Below are positions 61,244-64,000 of a DNA stretch of 64,000 bases, piece by piece. This DNA is from Cecembia lonarensis LW9 (GTDB lineage Bacteria > Bacteroidota > Bacteroidia > Cytophagales > Cyclobacteriaceae). The stretch spans positions 1 to 64,000 of the forward strand of contig NZ_AMGM01000004.1 in the NCBI RefSeq assembly GCF_000298295.1. The letters are read 5' to 3'. Positions within the stretch are counted from its first letter, which is position 1; each line of letters starts with the position of its first letter. The notes under the pieces were generated by a model. That model ran no database searches, was not told the DNA's origin, and worked only from the letters and a program-made list of their open reading frames with translations. Position numbers and translations under genes: made by a program.

Positions 61244-63136
61244 ATGGCCAGCAACAAAAAATTCATCATTGACTTTGACAGTACATTTACCCAAGTGGAA
61301 GCATTGGACGTGTTGGGTGAAATCAGTTTGAAAAATGATCCCAACAAAGCAGAAAAGCTTCAGGCTATCAAAGACATTACCGATAAGGGTATGGATGGAT
61401 CATTGAATTTCCGCCAAAGTTTAGAGCAAAGGCTTGAAATTCTCGAAGCTTCCAAAGCTCAGATTGAAGCATTGGTAGAGACGCTTAAGTCAAAAGTTTC
61501 AAAGTCTTTCAAAAGAAACAAGGAGTTCTTGGAAGAAAATGCAGGGGATATCATTATTATTTCCAATGGGTTCAGGGACTTTATCTCTCCCATTGTGGAA
61601 GAGTATGGCATCAAACCTGAAAATGTCTTTGCCAATGATTTCATATATGATGCATCAGGTAAAATCATTGATTTCAATAGGGAGAATGTACTTTCCAAGA
61701 ATGGTGGAAAATCCGAAACCATCAAAAGGTTAAATTTGGAAGGAGACATTTATGTCATTGGAGATGGTTACACGGATTATGAAATTAAAGCTTCAGGATT
61801 GGCCAATAAATTTTATGCCTTTACTGAAAATGTGGCAAGATCCAAAGTGACGGCCAAAGCAGACCATATCGCACCCAGTCTGGATGAAATACTCTATGTG
61901 AATAAAATGAACAAGAAATTCTCTTACCCAAAAAGCCGAATCAATGTCCTGCTTCTGGAAAACATTCATCCTGTAGGGGTCGAATTAATGAAGCAAGAAG
62001 GATACAATGTGGAAGAAATCTCCTCTGCTCTTTCCGAGGAAGAGTTGGCGGAAAAGATAAAAAATGTCAGTATCCTAGGCATTAGGTCAAAAACCAATGT
62101 GACAAAAAAAGTCTTGGAAAATGCCAATAGACTGATTTCCATAGGCGCATTTTGTATTGGAACCAATCAGATCGATTTGGATACCTGTACCAAAAAAGGC
62201 ATTGCTGTTTTCAATGCTCCATTTAGCAACACAAGGTCAGTGGTAGAGATGGCCATTGCAGAAATCATTTTCCTCATGAGAAACTTCCATGATAAGAGTT
62301 TAGGAATGCACCAGGGAAAATGGGATAAATCTGCTACTGGCAGTTATGAAATCCGGGGAAAGAAATTAGGGATCATCGGATATGGTAATATAGGAGCACA
62401 ATTGTCGGTATTGGCTGAAAACATGGGCATGGATGTGTACTATTACGATGTCATTGAAAAATTGGCCTTGGGGAATGCCACCAAATTAGAATCATTGGAA
62501 GAATTACTGCTTACCTGCGACGTGATCAGTCTACATGTGGATGGAAGAAAGGAAAATAAAAACCTGATTGATGCCACAAAAATAGTCTTGATGAAAAAAG
62601 GTTCTTATTTGCTTAATCTCAGCCGTGGCCATGTAGTGGATATAAAAGCATTAAAAGACGCTTTGGACAGTGGACATATTGCCGGGGCTGCAGTGGATGT
62701 TTTTCCAGAGGAACCCAAAAACAACAGTGAACCGTTTGTTTCTGAAATCATTGGGACCAGAAATACCATCTTGACACCACATATTGGTGGTTCTACTTCA
62801 GAAGCCCAGGTAAATATTGCAAAATTTGTTCCTGGCAAAATCATGGAATACATCAATACAGGGAATACATACAACTCTGTGAATTTCCCGAACATCCAAT
62901 TGCCATTCTTAAAAGATGCCCACAGATTGATCCATATCCATCAAAATGAGCCTGGGGTAATGGCAAAAATCAACCAATGTCTGGCCAAGCATGAAATCAA
63001 TATTGTAGGCCAATACCTAAAAACAAACGAAGATATAGGATATGTGATCACTGATATCGACAAAGCTTATTCGCCGGAAGTCATCGATGCCATGAAAAAT
63101 ATACCAGGCACCATCAGGTTCAGGGTGTTGTATTAA
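61244..63136 (+). CDS. SerB-SerA fusion: phosphoserine phosphatase and phosphoglycerate dehydrogenase
   Basis: A 630-residue two-enzyme protein. Residues 1-215 are a HAD-type phosphoserine phosphatase: Asp10 and Asp12 in DFDSTFT, the ISNGF loop, a Lys in GGKSET and GDGYTD (173-178). Residues about 230-555 are a D-3-phosphoglycerate dehydrogenase with the NAD loop GIIGYGNIG and the catalytic NLSRGHVVD, VFPEEP and TPHIGGST segments. The last 70 residues are an ACT-type regulatory domain (NEPGVMAKINQCLAKHEINI), where serine may inhibit. These are the first and third steps of serine synthesis; the transaminase SerC is not in the window. A terminator follows. Confidence 0.92.
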   Translation: MASNKKFIIDFDSTFTQVEALDVLGEISLKNDPNKAEKLQAIKDITDKGMDGSLNFRQSLEQRLEILEASKAQIEALVETLKSKVSKSFKRNKEFLEENAGDIIIISNGFRDFISPIVEEYGIKPENVFANDFIYDASGKIIDFNRENVLSKNGGKSETIKRLNLEGDIYVIGDGYTDYEIKASGLANKFYAFTENVARSKVTAKADHIAPSLDEILYVNKMNKKFSYPKSRINVLLLENIHPVGVELMKQEGYNVEEISSALSEEELAEKIKNVSILGIRSKTNVTKKVLENANRLISIGAFCIGTNQIDLDTCTKKGIAVFNAPFSNTRSVVEMAIAEIIFLMRNFHDKSLGMHQGKWDKSATGSYEIRGKKLGIIGYGNIGAQLSVLAENMGMDVYYYDVIEKLALGNATKLESLEELLLTCDVISLHVDGRKENKNLIDATKIVLMKKGSYLLNLSRGHVVDIKALKDALDSGHIAGAAVDVFPEEPKNNSEPFVSEIIGTRNTILTPHIGGSTSEAQVNIAKFVPGKIMEYINTGNTYNSVNFPNIQLPFLKDAHRLIHIHQNEPGVMAKINQCLAKHEINIVGQYLKTNEDIGYVITDIDKAYSPEVIDAMKNIPGTIRFRVLY

Positions 63137-63150
63137 CATAATGTTGTACT

Positions 63151-63178
63151 AAAGCAGTGGAAAAACCACTGCTTTTTT
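63151..63178 (+). terminator. Terminator after the SerB-SerA fusion gene
   Basis: A 10-bp perfect stem (AAAGCAGTGG with CCACTGCTTT) with a five-base A loop and a T tract, about 15 bases after the stop codon. Confidence 0.92.
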
Positions 63179-63255
63179 CATTTTTAAGCCACCCATCCAA
63201 AAAGCATTTTATTTTTTAACCAGTTTTAATAACATTATGTAAATAGCAAGACCTT

Positions 63256-63369
63256 ATGGACTTAGGTACCAAAATTATTTTACTGCTTATCCTTCTCCAC
63301 TTGATTGTGGGGTTTGGATTTATTTTTTCCTTGTTTATGCCCAAAAAAAATAAGGAAAAAGATAATTGA
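63256..63369 (+). CDS. 37-residue single-helix membrane protein
   Basis: A short ORF that starts MDLGTKIILLLILLHLIVGF and ends KKNKEKDN. Residues 6-28 form one strong membrane helix and the tail is basic, so it would lie with its C-terminus in the cytoplasm. It sits alone between a terminator and a convergent symporter gene. I see no promoter box. It is plausible as a small membrane protein but not certain. Confidence 0.4.
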   Translation: MDLGTKIILLLILLHLIVGFGFIFSLFMPKKNKEKDN

Positions 63370-63396
63370 AGCCATTATCTTTTGCTTATTTAAACT

Positions 63397-64000
63397 CTAT
63401 TTGCCAGTAGACTCCCCCATTTTTTGCGCCAAGGCTGATCCTGCTACCAATTGAAGGGTATGGTACACCATTAAGGGCAGCAAAATAACCCCAAATACCA
63501 CTGGATCCGGAAACATCACCCTTCCCATCACTGCGCCCTGAACCAAGGATTTTTTGCTTCCACAGAACATCACGGTAATGGTGTCCTCCCTGGAAAATCT
63601 AAACCCTTTTGAAATAAAATACATCAGTAATAACATCAGACCAAAAAACAACAACATCAAAGCACCAAGACCAATAAGTTCACCCGCAGAGTGGCCTTCA
63701 AACATGTTTTCTGAAAAAGATTCTGCAAAAGCCGTAAATACAATCAAAAGAATGATTCCTTGATCGAAATTTTTTAGGGCGTTTTGGTATTTGTTGACAA
63801 AAGCAATCAACCGGTGGTGAAGCATAAGTCCGATGAGGACTGGAAACAATACCTGAAGACTCAATTTGATAAAGGTATCTGTCAGGTCAAAGGAAACAGC
63901 CGTCTCAGGCAAAAGAAAATCCATCCATACCGGTGTGATAAAAATCCCAACCATGCTGGAAATGCTGGCATTAAATATCGCAGCCGGTAAGTTACCGCCG
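63397..64000 (-). CDS. Bile acid:sodium symporter family protein (partial)
   Basis: The C-terminal 201 residues of a minus-strand membrane protein whose start lies beyond the window. The frame stays open to base 64000; just upstream of the first Met it reads GGNLPAAIFNASISS, which with GIFITPVWMD is typical of the SBF-like/YfeH family (PF13593). About six hydrophobic segments are visible, with MFCGSKKSLVQGAVMG in the later half. Members transport organic anions with sodium. Substrate unknown. Confidence 0.87.
   Translation of the reverse strand, partial: GGNLPAAIFNASISSMVGIFITPVWMDFLLPETAVSFDLTDTFIKLSLQVLFPVLIGLMLHHRLIAFVNKYQNALKNFDQGIILLIVFTAFAESFSENMFEGHSAGELIGLGALMLLFFGLMLLLMYFISKGFRFSREDTITVMFCGSKKSLVQGAVMGRVMFPDPVVFGVILLPLMVYHTLQLVAGSALAQKMGESTGK

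Noticed and set aside
1-64000. CRISPR arrays, transposases, integrases, phage genes, rRNA and tRNA genes
   Set aside because: I looked for repeats, IS-type genes and cloverleaf-like sequence in the gaps and saw none.

Overview
The window is about 40% GC with short intergenic gaps. At least twelve gene starts have an exact TAnnTTTG box just upstream, which is the Bacteroidota sigma-A -7 element, and Shine-Dalgarno sequences are mostly absent. Gene content agrees with this: OmpA proteins with PD40-like repeats, LytS/LytTR pairs, DUF2911, GPH sugar transporters and a TPR/barrel/SPOR/ExbB/ExbD/TonB operon. The best fit is a free-living, probably aquatic member of the Cytophagales (Cyclobacteriaceae-like). 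I see no rRNA, tRNA, CRISPR, phage or insertion sequence, so this is ordinary chromosome with a few accessory islands.

Layout. 1-4.2 kb: tail of an OmpH/Skp-like chaperone, a deoxyhypusine-synthase-family enzyme, an OmpA-family protein, a small membrane protein and TrmH. 4.2-13.4 kb: a secreted CocE/S15 hydrolase, an unknown exported protein, a Vms1-like (VLRF1) release-factor homologue divergent from a HEAT-like protein, helicase HrpB and a Gfo/Idh/MocA oxidoreductase. 13.7-22 kb: a two-subunit molybdenum hydroxylase (IorAB type), then GlnRS with a C-terminal extension, a cysteine desulfurase, a MobA-like nucleotidyltransferase and XdhC; the last three look like the cofactor maturation set for the hydroxylase. 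22.2-24.3 kb: a cold-shock-domain protein, an unknown and a DUF922-like putative protease.

24.4-34.2 kb is the most distinctive region. It is a five-gene minus-strand operon for beta-1,3-glucan: a GH149-like glucan phosphorylase, a GH3 without signal peptide, a GH17 lipoprotein, a GPH/MFS transporter fused in one reading frame to a C-terminal GH17 domain, and a second GH17 without signal peptide. There is no SusC/SusD pair and no local regulator. I infer surface or periplasmic trimming, uptake, then cytoplasmic cleavage and phosphorolysis.

34.7-47.4 kb: a DASS anion symporter, a small exported peptide ahead of a LytS/LytTR two-component system, an MlaEFD-type lipid transport operon ending in ArfB, a DPP-IV-like S9 peptidase, a Cys-motif acidic protein, a RES/Xre toxin-antitoxin pair and TrmB. 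47.4-56.3 kb: a long minus-strand operon (TPR, outer-membrane barrel, SPOR, ExbB, ExbD, TonB, FolC, TrmB). 56.3-64 kb: HolA, a TPR protein, a tandem universal stress protein, a GhrA-like dehydrogenase, a DUF2911 protein, a SerB-SerA fusion covering two steps of serine synthesis, a tiny membrane protein and a partial bile-acid:sodium symporter family protein.
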